Assembly (NCBI GenBank): GCA_023404715.1
Contig: JAEYAR010000152.1
Coordinates: forward strand, 1-64,000
Origin: Bacillota bacterium
GTDB taxonomy: Bacteria; Bacillota; Clostridia; Christensenellales; Aristaeellaceae
DNA: 64,000 nucleotides
Direction: 5' to 3'
The notes under the pieces were generated by a model. It searched no databases. It was given only the letters and a program-made list of their open reading frames with translations, and was not told the origin of the DNA. Both the position numbers and the translations under genes were made by a program. Shown here piece after piece: positions 32,893 through 43,450 of the stretch. Each line of letters opens with the position of its first letter. Position 1 is the stretch's first letter.

Positions 32893-34758
32893 ATGAGAAG
32901 GCGGGAGGGCACAGTGCGGAAAACAAAATGGAAAATGAGCGTTTTTACGAAGCTGCTTGCAACCCTTTTGGCGACCAGCTTTGTGCCCCTTGCGATCGGG
33001 TTGTATTTTGTGGCCCAATTTCTCATTCGATATGAGACGGATAACTACATCGAGATCATGCAGGCTAACCTTACGCAGGCTAATTTTATCATAAAAGAAA
33101 GGGTCGAGCTGCTCAAACAAAGCGCGACGGATCTGGCACGCAACAGCGGTGTGCTGGCTCTTTTGGAGGACGTAACTGCATCGACGTCGGACGTTCAGCT
33201 AGTGGATACGCTCCGCCATAGGACCCTTCCGGCCGTCCAAAACAGCCGGCTGTCGAACAAATACGCCGCCTCCATTCGACTCATCCACGGAAATCCCCGG
33301 GTCTACGATGTCTACGATCTGCTATGCTACGATGCATCCGTTCTATCGGGCGGTTGGAAGGATAGGCTGGCTTCCTCTTACCTAGACGACGGCGATCCTT
33401 TGAGCGTCGCTTATGTAGGACCGATCGGCCCGGCGCACGATTATTTTGGCTATGGCCCAGCCGATCCGGGGAGGGAGCTGCTAAGCGTATTTGCGAGCGT
33501 CCTCTCGAGACGGGACAATGCCCTTTTGGGTGTCATTGAAGCGTCTATGGATCTGTCAGTTTTAACTGCTCCGCTGACGGACGTCCCTGTCAACAGCGGC
33601 GAAATCCTACAGATGGTCGATCGGGAAAACCGAGCTATCTATACGAGCGCCCCCGATTTTGCCTATATGCCGGACCTGGAGCGGGGGCATTCGCAGGGCG
33701 CGGAGTTCCTGTGGGAAGGACGAAGATACCGAATATTCTTTCAACGCGTGTCCTCGATCGACGCGTGGCTTGTACAATACATCCCCGTCAGTATCGCGGG
33801 CATTGAAAAGTATAAGTATGTTATCGGCAGCATGATCATGATCGCGAGCGTGATTTTTGCGCTCATGAGCGTATCGCTTTATGAGTTATTCTCGGCCAAT
33901 ATTCGTAAGCTGATTCACGGAATCAATAGGGTAAAAGCCGGAGATCTAAACACACGCATCGAAATTCGGACAAACGACGAGTTGGGCGAGATTTCTGCCC
34001 ACTTTAACGAAATGACGGCCCGGCTTCGCGATTTGGTTCGGCGTGAAAAGCTTGCCGGAAAACTGGAAAAGCAAGCGATATATAAAGCGCTGGAAAGTCA
34101 AATGAAACCTCATTTTTTATGCAATGCGCTGGATTTTATTAGAATGAGCACCCAAGCGCAGGGCAATGAAGAAATAGCCCGTTCCATTGGTTTGATCATG
34201 GAGTATTTTAATTACAATATGAACCGGAAGCATATGACCGTCAGCATTCAGGACGAGTTGAGAAATGTCGAAGATTTTATTGGAATATATAACCTGATCA
34301 ACCATAACCGGATTGAGTACACGATAGATATCGTACCGGATTTGGTGGACGAGCTGAAAAGACGGCCGATCATCAAATATGCGCTTCAGCCAATCGTCGA
34401 AAATGCGGTGAAGCACGCCTTTTATCACAAAAAAGGGGAGTGCTTTATCTCCTTGGAGATTGAGTACGTCGCAGCGTCCTTCGGCCAAGCGATCAGCATC
34501 GGCATCGAAGACAACGGCGGCGGTATGGAAGCTTCGCAGGTGGAATCCTTGTCGCAAGCGATCCGGGGAGACGAGGGGCAATGGGGACAGATGGAAGACA
34601 GGGTTTATCAGGGAATCGGTCTTCGCAATATTTATCAGCGGATGCGCTTGGCGTACGGTGAAAGCTGTGATTTACAAATTGAAAGCTATCCGCAATTGGG
34701 CACGAAGATATCGGTGCTGATCCCTCCTCTTTCATTTGATGATAAGGAGGCGATGTGA
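32893..34758 (+). CDS. Sensor histidine kinase, YesM type
   Basis: 621 residues: membrane helix near 20-40, an extracytoplasmic sensor of about 270 residues, second helix near 312-332, HAMP domain (about 333-385, FSANIRKLIHGINRVKAGDL), phosphoacceptor segment QMKPHFLCNALDFIR with His407, and a HATPase domain with QPIVENAVKHAF. GTG at 32914, behind GGGAGGG, is an equally good start. The kinase sits between permeases and response regulator as in yesMN-type operons, so it probably senses the transported glycoside. Confidence 0.9.
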   Translation: MRRREGTVRKTKWKMSVFTKLLATLLATSFVPLAIGLYFVAQFLIRYETDNYIEIMQANLTQANFIIKERVELLKQSATDLARNSGVLALLEDVTASTSDVQLVDTLRHRTLPAVQNSRLSNKYAASIRLIHGNPRVYDVYDLLCYDASVLSGGWKDRLASSYLDDGDPLSVAYVGPIGPAHDYFGYGPADPGRELLSVFASVLSRRDNALLGVIEASMDLSVLTAPLTDVPVNSGEILQMVDRENRAIYTSAPDFAYMPDLERGHSQGAEFLWEGRRYRIFFQRVSSIDAWLVQYIPVSIAGIEKYKYVIGSMIMIASVIFALMSVSLYELFSANIRKLIHGINRVKAGDLNTRIEIRTNDELGEISAHFNEMTARLRDLVRREKLAGKLEKQAIYKALESQMKPHFLCNALDFIRMSTQAQGNEEIARSIGLIMEYFNYNMNRKHMTVSIQDELRNVEDFIGIYNLINHNRIEYTIDIVPDLVDELKRRPIIKYALQPIVENAVKHAFYHKKGECFISLEIEYVAASFGQAISIGIEDNGGGMEASQVESLSQAIRGDEGQWGQMEDRVYQGIGLRNIYQRMRLAYGESCDLQIESYPQLGTKISVLIPPLSFDDKEAM

Positions 34759-34759
34759 T

Positions 34760-36334
34760 TTGGAAGCGGGCAAACGGGAGGACGCTCTCAAGCTTCTGCT
34801 CGTGGACGATCAACTAGCGGTCCGCAAGGGTCTTCGAAAGACGATTGAGGATATGCAACTGGGTATTACCGAGTTTTTCGAATGTGAAAGCGGAGAAAAG
34901 GCGATTCATATCGCGCTGGAAAACCATCCGGATATCATCTTGACGGATATCATGATGGGCGGGATGGACGGTTTGAAAATGGTCGCTGCACTGCGAGAGG
35001 AGCTTACGCCGCGGCCCCACATCGTATTTATTTCCGCTTACGATAAGTTTGAGTTCGCGAAGAGAGCGATGGATTTAAAAGCTTGCAGTTATCTGCTCAA
35101 ACCCGTTTCCAGCGCGGAGCTCTTTCAGACCCTGGCTGAGATCAAAAACGAGATCCTATCCAGCCGGAAAGGCGCTTTGCTGAAGGAAATGCAAGAGCAG
35201 GCCTACCAATGCATGCTGCTGTACGATTATTTGACAGGGAAAAACCATCAGCTCAATGTGGGACAGCTTTGCAGCGGCTCGGGCTTGTCGCGGCTGACGT
35301 ATCCGCAGACGCTGGTCATCGTAGGCAGAACGTCTGAGCCTGTGGCCCGTCTGTCGGAGAATCCACTGTCCGGCTTCCGGCTGCATCCTTTTCAAGATGG
35401 AGAAGGCTATCAATACATCCTTTTTGAAACGCCCGGGGAATGGATCGCCGTCGCGGCGATCTCCCAGATAGAGGGCGTACAGCCGCATTCGGCGGCGGCA
35501 ATCATCGCCCGTCAGGCGATGCCTAAGTGTACAAACATGGGCGTGAGCGAAACGTCAACCGGGCTTTACGGCCTCCCGGCATTATACCGTCACGCTTATA
35601 TCGCTTGGGAGAACGGACGGTTCAATGGGGAGCGAATTGCCTATTATGAGTGTCCTGAAGCGCCGGATATAGGAGCATACCGGCATCTGCTGTTGCCGGT
35701 TTTGAACGGAGACATACAGGAGGCGCGCCGCCAAGTAGATGCGCTTTTCATTCAGCTGAAACGGGACAAAATGGGTCGGGAAGATATTCTACACATTGTA
35801 CGGGGAATCAAAAGTTACTTATGCGTACAAATCGGCGGCCTTACGCACGCACTTGAGCAGGCCGGGTTGGAGGAGGAAAGCCTTAGCGAATGCGATAGCC
35901 ACATTCGTATGAAAGCTCAACTGATGCAGGTGATGAGCGTCGCTTGCGAAATCAAAAATAAACCCGGCGGAACGCCTGCAACGGTTTACGAAAAGATAAA
36001 GGAGTATATCCACGTACACTATGCCGACGACCTTTCCTTAAACGCCATTGCAGAGGCGTTTGACATGAATTATTTTTATCTCAGCAGCATGTTCAAACAG
36101 CATTTTGGCGTCACCTATTCGGAATATTTGGCGAAGGTTCGCCTATCTAACGCCGAGGCGTTGCTGCGCACCACCGGGTTGATGGTGTATGAGGTGGCGA
36201 AGAAGGTGGGCTATAACGACGTAAAGTATTTTTGCCGGATCTTCAAAAAGGAGTATTTGGAAACCCCTGAGCGCTATCGCAAGAGCTTACATGTAAGCGC
36301 GCTGAGCCTGGCGCCGGGAGAAACGGACGTATAA
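34760..36334 (+). CDS. AraC-type response regulator, YesN type
   Basis: 524 residues from a TTG at 34760, nine bases after AAGGAGG; no ATG fits. Receiver domain 10-130 with Asp16-Asp17, phosphoacceptor Asp63 (IILTDIMMGG) and the Lys at LLKPVSS. A central region of about 250 residues is typical of YesN proteins, and the C-terminal 100 residues hold two AraC helix-turn-helix motifs (LSLNAIAEAFDMNYFYLSSM; VYEVAKKVGYNDVKYFCRIF). It likely activates this operon. Confidence 0.9.
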   Translation: MEAGKREDALKLLLVDDQLAVRKGLRKTIEDMQLGITEFFECESGEKAIHIALENHPDIILTDIMMGGMDGLKMVAALREELTPRPHIVFISAYDKFEFAKRAMDLKACSYLLKPVSSAELFQTLAEIKNEILSSRKGALLKEMQEQAYQCMLLYDYLTGKNHQLNVGQLCSGSGLSRLTYPQTLVIVGRTSEPVARLSENPLSGFRLHPFQDGEGYQYILFETPGEWIAVAAISQIEGVQPHSAAAIIARQAMPKCTNMGVSETSTGLYGLPALYRHAYIAWENGRFNGERIAYYECPEAPDIGAYRHLLLPVLNGDIQEARRQVDALFIQLKRDKMGREDILHIVRGIKSYLCVQIGGLTHALEQAGLEEESLSECDSHIRMKAQLMQVMSVACEIKNKPGGTPATVYEKIKEYIHVHYADDLSLNAIAEAFDMNYFYLSSMFKQHFGVTYSEYLAKVRLSNAEALLRTTGLMVYEVAKKVGYNDVKYFCRIFKKEYLETPERYRKSLHVSALSLAPGETDV

Positions 36335-36370
36335 AAGAAAGGAATCGTACAGATACGGGGAGGGACGCGA

Positions 36371-38881
36371 ATGAGCGAGCGGTATATGTTGGACGGGCAA
36401 TGGGAGCTGTCCAGACTTAAGGAAATCCCTGAAGCGGGAAATGCCCCTGAACTATCCGATTTAGAGTGGATACCGGCTCAGGTGCCGGGGGAAGTGCATC
36501 TTGACTTGATGCGCGCGGGGATTATAGATAACATCTATGCAAGCAAATCCGCAGCGCAAAAGGGGTTGTGGGTATGCGATGCAGATTGGGTTTATCGTTA
36601 TACGTTTGATATCCCTGAATCCATGCTGCTTGCGTCACATGTCTTTTTGCATTTTGACAGTATCGACACTTTTTCGGACGTCTTTATAAACGGCGTGCGG
36701 GTTGGATCGACGCAGAATGCGTTTATTCGTGAGACTTTCTCCCTGGCTCAAGCGCCTTTAAAGGCGAAAGGGAACATGCTGACGGTGCATATTAAGCCGC
36801 ATAGGCGCATGACGAAGGACTTGGCTGCCTTGGCGCTGAGCACATGTGCGGTGGACAGCGAGGACGGCCGTACCGCGGCCGCCACCCGGAATGTAACCCG
36901 ACGATCACAGCGGACATACAGCGCCGATATTATGGGCTTTGGTTTCTATGTGACGGGGATCGGCATCCCAAAATCCGTATGGCTTGAAGCGTATCCGGAG
37001 ATATACGTCGAGGACACAATCTTTCGGGTGATCGAGGCAAATGAGAGCCGGGCGACGGTTCAGCTGGAGGTAAAGCTGTCCGGCGATCCTGGCGGCCTAT
37101 ACGCTTCGTTCAGCCTGATGGACGAACAGGATGACGCGAAGCAGTACCGCTGGACGTTTCCGGTTATTCAGGGCACGGCAGGCGGTACCGTCGTCCTCTC
37201 CGAGCCCTCGCTATGGTGGCCCAATGGTTATGGGCAACAGAACCTTCATCGGCTGCGCGTCGAGGTATTCTGCGAGGAGCGGCGTTTGGATCGTGCAGAC
37301 CTTCGCGTCGGCATTCGCAAGGTGGATTTAATCCGAACGCTGCCCAATCAAAGAGCTACGTTCCAGTTCAGGGTGAACGGACGCGATATATACATATTCG
37401 GCGGCAACATGATGGCGATCGACTTTATTACTGCCACCGGCAAGCCGGAAGAAAGCCGCAGGCTTTTAACCCTTGCCGTCAATGCAAACCTCAACATGTT
37501 GCGGCTTTGGGGTGGCGGGAATAACGAGAGCGACTGGTTCTACGATATGTGCGACGAAATGGGGCTGATGATTTGGAAGGATTCGCATCTTCATTTCATG
37601 CCGTATCCGGACCAGGACGAAGGGTTTGTTCGGAATGTGACGAGAGAGACGCGAGAAATGCTCCGCTATTTGCGCAATCACGCCTGTTTCGCGGCCTATT
37701 GCGGTGCGAACGAGATGCACGAGGGATATCAAGCTTATAATTACCGGGAGATGATGGACAGGTTCTACGGGGAACGGTTTCTGTATGAGATCTTTCCCAT
37801 GCTCGCACAGGAGATGTGCCCGGAGGCGCCTTTTATCATCGATTCCCCCCATGGCGAAGGGCTGGCGCAGTCGCCGGTAGACGGGGATACCCATACTTGG
37901 GGCAATTTCTACAACGCGACGAAAGATCCCCTTTTTTCTACTGAGACCTGTTGGTACGATGGGAGTCACCCTCGGCCCCAAACCCTCGAAAAGGTGATGG
38001 GGATTCGGATGGCGGATTATGAGTCGCCAGGATGGCATGAAAAGTGGTATCAACTGACGGGGCGGGAGCTGCAGGGCAATCATAAATATGGCGAGTATTA
38101 CTGGTTGGATAGCCTGGCGCAATACTTCAAGTCGTTGGAGATCGAACAGATGCTTGCAGACTATCAAGGGATGAATTACCTTCGCTGCCGTAGTTCTAGC
38201 TGTAACGGTCTCATTTACTGGCCTTTGAATAAAGGGGGATTGTTCATCGGTTTTGGCTGCATCGATTGCGATCAACGTCCGCTCATGTCGTATTATCAGC
38301 TGGCGCGCGTGTTCCGTCCGGTGGCATGCCACCTATATCGGGACATCGACGATATCCACCTAGTCGCCGCCAGCAGCAAGTGGCACGGGCTGCATACACA
38401 GGTTTCACTCGTCCATATGACGTCGGAGGGAAAGGTTTTACATCGATGGAGGGAAGATATCTTTATCGCGCCGGGGAATGCGAACCGTCTGATGACGCTA
38501 CGCCAATATTACCGTGTCATTGAAGACCGCAAGCGGGAGTTTATCCACGTAGATATCTACGCAAACGAGGAGCGGATTTGTGAAGATACGCTGTATTTCT
38601 GCATGTGGCCCGAATTTGAAAATCCAGAGGCGAAGCTTACTTGCACCGCGGAAAGAACTGAGGAAGGGTTTAGACTTCACATAACGTCGGACGCAGTGGT
38701 GAAGGCGCTTTGCATTGAAAGCGATGCGAACCTGATGCTAAGCGATAACTATTTTTCCATGCTGCCAGGGGAAACGAGAGAGGTGGACGTCCGTCTCCTC
38801 GCCCCTTGGGATAAGCCCCTGTCGGTTACGGTTTCTTCTTTGGATTGCGTAAAAACTTTTACCTGCTCGCTCAAAGACTAA
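36371..38881 (+). CDS. Glycoside hydrolase family 2, beta-mannosidase-like
   Basis: 836 residues, cytoplasmic. The N-terminal jelly roll (about 1-190, WIPAQVPGEVHLDLMRAGII) and the middle Ig-like domain lead to a TIM barrel with the acid/base Glu448 in CGANE and a candidate nucleophile Glu525 in STETCW. W and NGYGQQNLHRL motifs fit the beta-mannosidase branch. It would remove beta-linked mannose or a related sugar from imported oligosaccharides. Exact sugar unproven. GGGGAGGGA precedes the ATG. Confidence 0.85.
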   Translation: MSERYMLDGQWELSRLKEIPEAGNAPELSDLEWIPAQVPGEVHLDLMRAGIIDNIYASKSAAQKGLWVCDADWVYRYTFDIPESMLLASHVFLHFDSIDTFSDVFINGVRVGSTQNAFIRETFSLAQAPLKAKGNMLTVHIKPHRRMTKDLAALALSTCAVDSEDGRTAAATRNVTRRSQRTYSADIMGFGFYVTGIGIPKSVWLEAYPEIYVEDTIFRVIEANESRATVQLEVKLSGDPGGLYASFSLMDEQDDAKQYRWTFPVIQGTAGGTVVLSEPSLWWPNGYGQQNLHRLRVEVFCEERRLDRADLRVGIRKVDLIRTLPNQRATFQFRVNGRDIYIFGGNMMAIDFITATGKPEESRRLLTLAVNANLNMLRLWGGGNNESDWFYDMCDEMGLMIWKDSHLHFMPYPDQDEGFVRNVTRETREMLRYLRNHACFAAYCGANEMHEGYQAYNYREMMDRFYGERFLYEIFPMLAQEMCPEAPFIIDSPHGEGLAQSPVDGDTHTWGNFYNATKDPLFSTETCWYDGSHPRPQTLEKVMGIRMADYESPGWHEKWYQLTGRELQGNHKYGEYYWLDSLAQYFKSLEIEQMLADYQGMNYLRCRSSSCNGLIYWPLNKGGLFIGFGCIDCDQRPLMSYYQLARVFRPVACHLYRDIDDIHLVAASSKWHGLHTQVSLVHMTSEGKVLHRWREDIFIAPGNANRLMTLRQYYRVIEDRKREFIHVDIYANEERICEDTLYFCMWPEFENPEAKLTCTAERTEEGFRLHITSDAVVKALCIESDANLMLSDNYFSMLPGETREVDVRLLAPWDKPLSVTVSSLDCVKTFTCSLKD

Positions 38882-38895
38882 AAAGGAGTTTTTTT

Positions 38896-39738
38896 ATGAT
38901 ACCGACCTCATTGCAAGATTTTAAGATTTTGGAAAACGGAGTACGTATTCCCGTCATGGGACTGGGGGTATGGAAGGCCGGCAGCGGGGTTGAAACCCAA
39001 AACGCTGTCTCTTATGCGCTCGAAGCTGGTTATAGAGCCGTCGATACCGCTGCTATTTATGGAAATGAGGCGGATGTGGGCAAGGCCGTACGGGAAAGCG
39101 GCATCGACCGAAACGAGGTTTTTATAACGACCAAGGTTTGGTATACGGATCAAGGCTATGAGGGGACGCTTAAAGCCTTTGACGAGAGCCTTAAAAGGTT
39201 GCAAACGGATTACGTCGATCTGTATCTCATCCACCACTATATGGGGTCCAAGCTGCGCGATACCTGGCGGGCGATGGAAAAGCTTTATGCGGAAAAGCGC
39301 GTGCGGGCCATCGGGGTGAGCAATTTTCTTGAACATCACTTGGAGGAGCTGTGCGCCTTCGCCGAAATCAAGCCTGCGCTAAACCAGATCGAGATGCATC
39401 CCTACCTGAGACAGCGCGAAACCCTTCGCTACGATCAACGGCACGGGATTCAAACCGAATCCTGGGCCCCCTTGGCCAAAGGGCAGGTGCTGGCAGAGCC
39501 GGTCGTTATGGATCTGGCTGAGCGGTATAGGAAAACCCCTGCGCAGGTTGTGCTCAGATGGGGGCTCCAGTTGGGTGTGATTTTAATTCCCAAGTCTATC
39601 AAGCGGGAACGAATCATCGAAAATGCACAGATCTTCGACTTTGAACTTAACGATGTGGAAATGGGAAAAATCGATTCTTTGGAGAAGGATTTGCGCTTTG
39701 GTTCCCATCCCGACGATTGGGCCCAATGGATGAAGTGA
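38896..39738 (+). CDS. Aldo-keto reductase
   Basis: 280 residues. Catalytic tetrad visible: Asp50, Tyr55, Lys80, His113 (DTAAIYGNEAD; ITTKVW; LIHHY). Cofactor segment LIPKSIKRERIIENAQIFDF near the C-terminus fits NADPH binding. It probably reduces a sugar-derived aldehyde or ketone made by the operon. ATG at 38896 follows AAAAGGAG; extension to 38845 overlaps the GH2 gene and is rejected. Confidence 0.9.
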   Translation: MIPTSLQDFKILENGVRIPVMGLGVWKAGSGVETQNAVSYALEAGYRAVDTAAIYGNEADVGKAVRESGIDRNEVFITTKVWYTDQGYEGTLKAFDESLKRLQTDYVDLYLIHHYMGSKLRDTWRAMEKLYAEKRVRAIGVSNFLEHHLEELCAFAEIKPALNQIEMHPYLRQRETLRYDQRHGIQTESWAPLAKGQVLAEPVVMDLAERYRKTPAQVVLRWGLQLGVILIPKSIKRERIIENAQIFDFELNDVEMGKIDSLEKDLRFGSHPDDWAQWMK

Positions 39739-39782
39739 CGTTTAAGGAAAGGGCCGTATAGACGCGGCGACAGGTGAATCAA

Positions 39783-40667
39783 ATGATCGGTTTTATTGGA
39801 TTGGGCATCATGGGAACGCCCATGGCGAAAAATCTTTTAAAGGCGGGCTATCCGATGCTCGTCTACGATTTGGACGCATCAAGGGTTCGGAGCCTCGCCC
39901 GGCAGGGCGCGAAGGGAGCGTCGGGCATTGAGGAGATCGCCGCCCTTTGCGATATCGTCATAACCATGCTGCCTGACTCGCCGCAGGTTCAGGAGGTAGT
40001 TCTCGCAGAAGCGGGGTTGATAACCCATTTGCGTCCGGGTTCGGTTGTGATCGATATGAGTTCAATCGATCCCATGGCATCCAGGGAAATTGCAGCGAGA
40101 CTGAGGGAAAAAGGGGTCGACATGCTGGACGCTCCGGTTTCCGGCGGGGAGCCGAAGGCGATAAGCGGAACCCTTTCCATTATGGCGGGCGGAGACGAGG
40201 ATGTGTTTTACAGGTATCTGCCTGTATTGAAAGCGATGGGAAATTCCATCACCTATTGCGGCGCGGCCGGCGCAGGCAATGTCACGAAGCTCTGCAACCA
40301 AATCGTCGTCGCGGTAAATATTGCGGCGGTCTCGGAAGCGTTGGTCCTAGGGCAGACGGCGGGCGTATCACCGGCAATCGTTTTCAAGGCGATACGCGGC
40401 GGTTTAGCGGGCTCTACGGTTATGGAAATGAAGACGCCAATGATGCTGGAACGAAATTTTCAACCTGGCTTTAAAATGGATCTACATCAAAAAGACTTAA
40501 ACAATGTCCTGAAAACAGCCAAAGCGACAGGTGCGCCGGTTATATTGTCTCAAATGGTGACAGAGATGATGAATGAACTGCGTCGATCGGGAGAAGGACA
40601 AAGCGATCACAGCGTTTTGGTAAAGTACTATGAACGTCTGGCAGGCGCTGAGGTACATGCACAGTAA
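39783..40667 (+). CDS. Beta-hydroxyacid dehydrogenase, tartronate-semialdehyde-reductase-like
   Basis: 294 residues. Rossmann start MIGFIGLGIMGTPMAKNL, substrate loop DAPVSGGEPKA, catalytic Lys169 in NVTKLCNQ. Family members reduce 2-hydroxy-3-oxopropionate or oxidise 3-hydroxyisobutyrate. In a sugar operon a role in uronate or aldarate-type breakdown is likely, but no other enzyme of that pathway is present. ATG 39783 has AGGTG upstream; GTG at 39774 is an alternative. Confidence 0.85.
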   Translation: MIGFIGLGIMGTPMAKNLLKAGYPMLVYDLDASRVRSLARQGAKGASGIEEIAALCDIVITMLPDSPQVQEVVLAEAGLITHLRPGSVVIDMSSIDPMASREIAARLREKGVDMLDAPVSGGEPKAISGTLSIMAGGDEDVFYRYLPVLKAMGNSITYCGAAGAGNVTKLCNQIVVAVNIAAVSEALVLGQTAGVSPAIVFKAIRGGLAGSTVMEMKTPMMLERNFQPGFKMDLHQKDLNNVLKTAKATGAPVILSQMVTEMMNELRRSGEGQSDHSVLVKYYERLAGAEVHAQ

Positions 40668-40737
40668 GTTTCACTTGATTCAAGCCCGGAGATGCGCAGA
40701 AGAAGCTGACCCGGTCGAGCGACAAAACAGTATAGGC

Positions 40738-40770
40738 GAAAGGGGCGCTATGATAAGCGGCCCTTTTCCT
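40738..40770 (+). terminator. Terminator after the glycoside-use operon
   Basis: AGGGGCGCT pairs with AAGCGGCCCT with one mismatch, then TTTTCCT. The operon meets a minus-strand gene here. Confidence 0.65.
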
Positions 40771-43097
40771 CATATATGCGCCGTATTCACGCTCTCGCGG
40801 TATTTACCGGGCGTCACGCCGACGACGCGCTTGAACATGCGGATGAAGCTTTGCGCGTTTAGATAACCGACTTTCTCGCCGATTTCATTTACCTGCAGAC
40901 CGGTCGTTGCGAGGAGCTCTTTTGCCTTTTCGATGCGAACCTCCGTTAGCAGGTCGTAGAATGTCTTTTGCGTCGTCGCCTTGAGCACGTTGTTGATATG
41001 CGTGGTCGTATAGAGAAACGCGTTGGATAGGTCGGCGAGGCCGATGTCCTGATAGTAATGCTCCTCGATGTAACGGGCGATGTCCTCGGCGGTTCGCCGG
41101 GTCTTGTCAAAGCTGCTCTGCTGAAAACGGTGCGCGGTCTGCCTGTACGCCTCTTCCACGAGCGCAAAGATTTCGTCAAACGCCTCCGCCTGCATCAAAC
41201 GCTGCATGCAGGCGGGCACGCCGGAGGCATCCGCATCCGTCTGGGGCAGCTCCTGCGAGGCGAGCAGCGCGATATTCATGATGCCGTAAAAAATTTGCTT
41301 TGTATAAGAGAGCGGATACCTGCCGGAGCAGACGAGGCCGCGCAACGCATAGAGGATCGAGCGGATTTCCTCCATGTTTCCCGACTTGACGGCGCTGAGA
41401 AGCGGGCGTTCATATGTGAGCGGATTGACGTATTGCAGGGCGGTCTGCTGCGTGGAAGCGTAGAAGATGATCGGGTTTTTGTCATAGGCGTAGGCGTAAT
41501 TCAGCGCCTCGAACGCCTGATCGTGCGAATGCGGCAGGTCGAGCAGATCGTCGACCGGGTCGCCGATGCAGATGGCCGCCGAGAGAAGCAGCTTTTCAGC
41601 GATGTAGTCGGACACGCCGCTGCACAGCGTAAACAGGGCCAGCGGGACGTTTTCGCATGCCTTCATGCCGACGGTCACGACGATTTGGCCGGAGGCCATC
41701 TGCACCGCAAAGCAATAATAGCCCGCCTGCCGGGCCGCCGCCTGTGCGTAATCGCGGATCGAGAGGCGGTAGAGGGCCTGCTGCTCCATGGAGGTCGACT
41801 CGCACACCTCGGGGCTGAGGACGATAGCGTAGACGACGAAGAGACGGGATTGCTGCGTATCGATCCGCAAAAAGTCGATATACTGCGCCGTTGCGGCGTT
41901 TTTTTGTACGCTGCCGTGAAGCAGGCTGATGAAAAAGCGCGTCGTCAGCGTGGGTTTGAAGGTTTCGAGCGTATCGCTCAGCTGGTTGCTGTCCTCGATG
42001 ATGCCGCGTACGCTGCGGCTGATCTGCGAGAATTCCGCGTAGCGGTCGAGCGCCGTGGCCTCCAGCTCGTCCTCGGGGGCGGCGGTGCAGTGCAGCAGCT
42101 CCTTCACCGGCTGATAGAGCCGCCCGCTAAAATGCCGTATGAGCAGGAAGGAGAAAAGGATTAGCCCCAAGGAGACTAGCAGCACCATGACGACGATGGA
42201 GAACGCATCCTGCGTGAGCTCCTCAAACGGCGTATGGGTGACGAAGAGCCAATCGTTGACCCTGGAGCGCGAAGCCGTCGTCATGCTCGCCCAGCTGCCA
42301 TAGGAGGCGGACCCCGTAGCGGGCATGAGGTCGTGCTCCTGCACGATTTGCTGCACCCTCTGATAGTCGGCATAGGCCTCCTGATGCGAGCTCGCGCTGA
42401 CGAGCCCGCCGCCCGGTTCGAGCAGGTACATGAGCCCGAGGAGACCGGGGCGCGTGCGGCCGAGCAGATCGGCGACGTAGCTTTCCTTAATATTGTAGAC
42501 CACGTAGCCGCGCCATTCCTTGCCGTAGAAGGGGACGCGGCAAACGAGCGAAATGACGTCGGCCGTGACGCGGGTGAGCTTATCCTTCACGATGGCATGC
42601 TTACCCTGCCACACCAGGCTGCGTTCGGCCGCGTCTGCGACAGGCTGCCAGGTGCGGTCGTGAAAGGTTTGATACGCATAGAAGCCATAGGAGGTGACGA
42701 CGCGGTCGCGCTCAGGACAGACGATGTAGATCGAATCGGTATAGTCGTTGGCCAGGCACATATCGGAAAGCAGGGATTGCAGCCGGGTAAGCTCGTCATA
42801 TTCGATCTGTGTCTGTGCGTTCATGTAACGATTGGCCGTCTTATTGATGCTGAGCTGTATAACGGAACTGTTGACGTGCTCGAGCATCTGTTCGACGAGC
42901 GCCTTGGAATTGCCCAGCAGCTCCGCATTGTATTCGAGCGTGACCTGATGCAGCATATCGAAGAAGAATGCGCCCAGAAGTAGGTTGGCGAGCACGATGA
43001 CGCATGTGCAAATTGAGGCAAAACCCACGAGCATGCGCAGATAATAGCTCCGGCGGGGAACGGGGAGACGGCTATAATTCCTCAATGCAACCCACAT
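40770..43097 (-). CDS. Membrane-bound AraC-family regulator with extracytoplasmic sensor
   Basis: 775 residues. Membrane helices near 20-42 and 300-325 enclose an extracytoplasmic domain of about 250 residues, likely Cache-like; a cytoplasmic part follows and ends with an AraC domain (about 670-770: IGLADLSNAFLYTTTHINNV; VNEIGEKVGYLNAQSFIRMF). No receiver domain: signal input is direct. It is divergent from the transporter operon at 43451 and is its likely regulator. The ATG at 43097 directly abuts AAAGG, so a TTG at 43085 may be the real start. Confidence 0.85.
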   Translation of the reverse strand: MWVALRNYSRLPVPRRSYYLRMLVGFASICTCVIVLANLLLGAFFFDMLHQVTLEYNAELLGNSKALVEQMLEHVNSSVIQLSINKTANRYMNAQTQIEYDELTRLQSLLSDMCLANDYTDSIYIVCPERDRVVTSYGFYAYQTFHDRTWQPVADAAERSLVWQGKHAIVKDKLTRVTADVISLVCRVPFYGKEWRGYVVYNIKESYVADLLGRTRPGLLGLMYLLEPGGGLVSASSHQEAYADYQRVQQIVQEHDLMPATGSASYGSWASMTTASRSRVNDWLFVTHTPFEELTQDAFSIVVMVLLVSLGLILFSFLLIRHFSGRLYQPVKELLHCTAAPEDELEATALDRYAEFSQISRSVRGIIEDSNQLSDTLETFKPTLTTRFFISLLHGSVQKNAATAQYIDFLRIDTQQSRLFVVYAIVLSPEVCESTSMEQQALYRLSIRDYAQAAARQAGYYCFAVQMASGQIVVTVGMKACENVPLALFTLCSGVSDYIAEKLLLSAAICIGDPVDDLLDLPHSHDQAFEALNYAYAYDKNPIIFYASTQQTALQYVNPLTYERPLLSAVKSGNMEEIRSILYALRGLVCSGRYPLSYTKQIFYGIMNIALLASQELPQTDADASGVPACMQRLMQAEAFDEIFALVEEAYRQTAHRFQQSSFDKTRRTAEDIARYIEEHYYQDIGLADLSNAFLYTTTHINNVLKATTQKTFYDLLTEVRIEKAKELLATTGLQVNEIGEKVGYLNAQSFIRMFKRVVGVTPGKYRESVNTAHI

Positions 43098-43450
43098 CCT
43101 TTGTTATGGTAAAGATTATATATATGCACAAACAAAAGCAAAGAGTTTATCATTAAAGCATGGAGGCGCATACAAGTCAATTGTTTGGGCGACGAGACCC
43201 ACAAGAGAAAGTGCACAATTGTATCTTTCCTTGTTGTATAGTTTAAATTTTCAGGATAAAAAATTCGATAGGCAATTGCGAAAAAAGGATATACAAATAG
43301 GCAAATGGCACGAAAGGACGGACGCCAATTATCAAAAATGCTGTAAAGGGGGAATGTGTGCATTGCTTCCCGCATCCGGCAGGGGGTATGCTGTAGGCAT
43401 CCAAATACGCGCCGCTCATGCGGCGTGAAACCATCGGGAGGCGAAAAGGA
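43098..43450. other. Divergent control region
   Basis: A TATAAT (43115-43120 on the minus strand) serves the regulator gene. Plus-strand TATAGT (43237-43242) lacks a good -35. A CGCCGC-TCAT-GCGGCG hairpin lies near 43410-43425. No gene seen; an AraC operator probably lies here but I cannot point to it. Confidence 0.4.

Noticed and set aside
41058..42164. Plus-strand frame of 368 codons over the AraC-type regulator
   Set aside because: Antisense shadow of the gene at 40770-43097.
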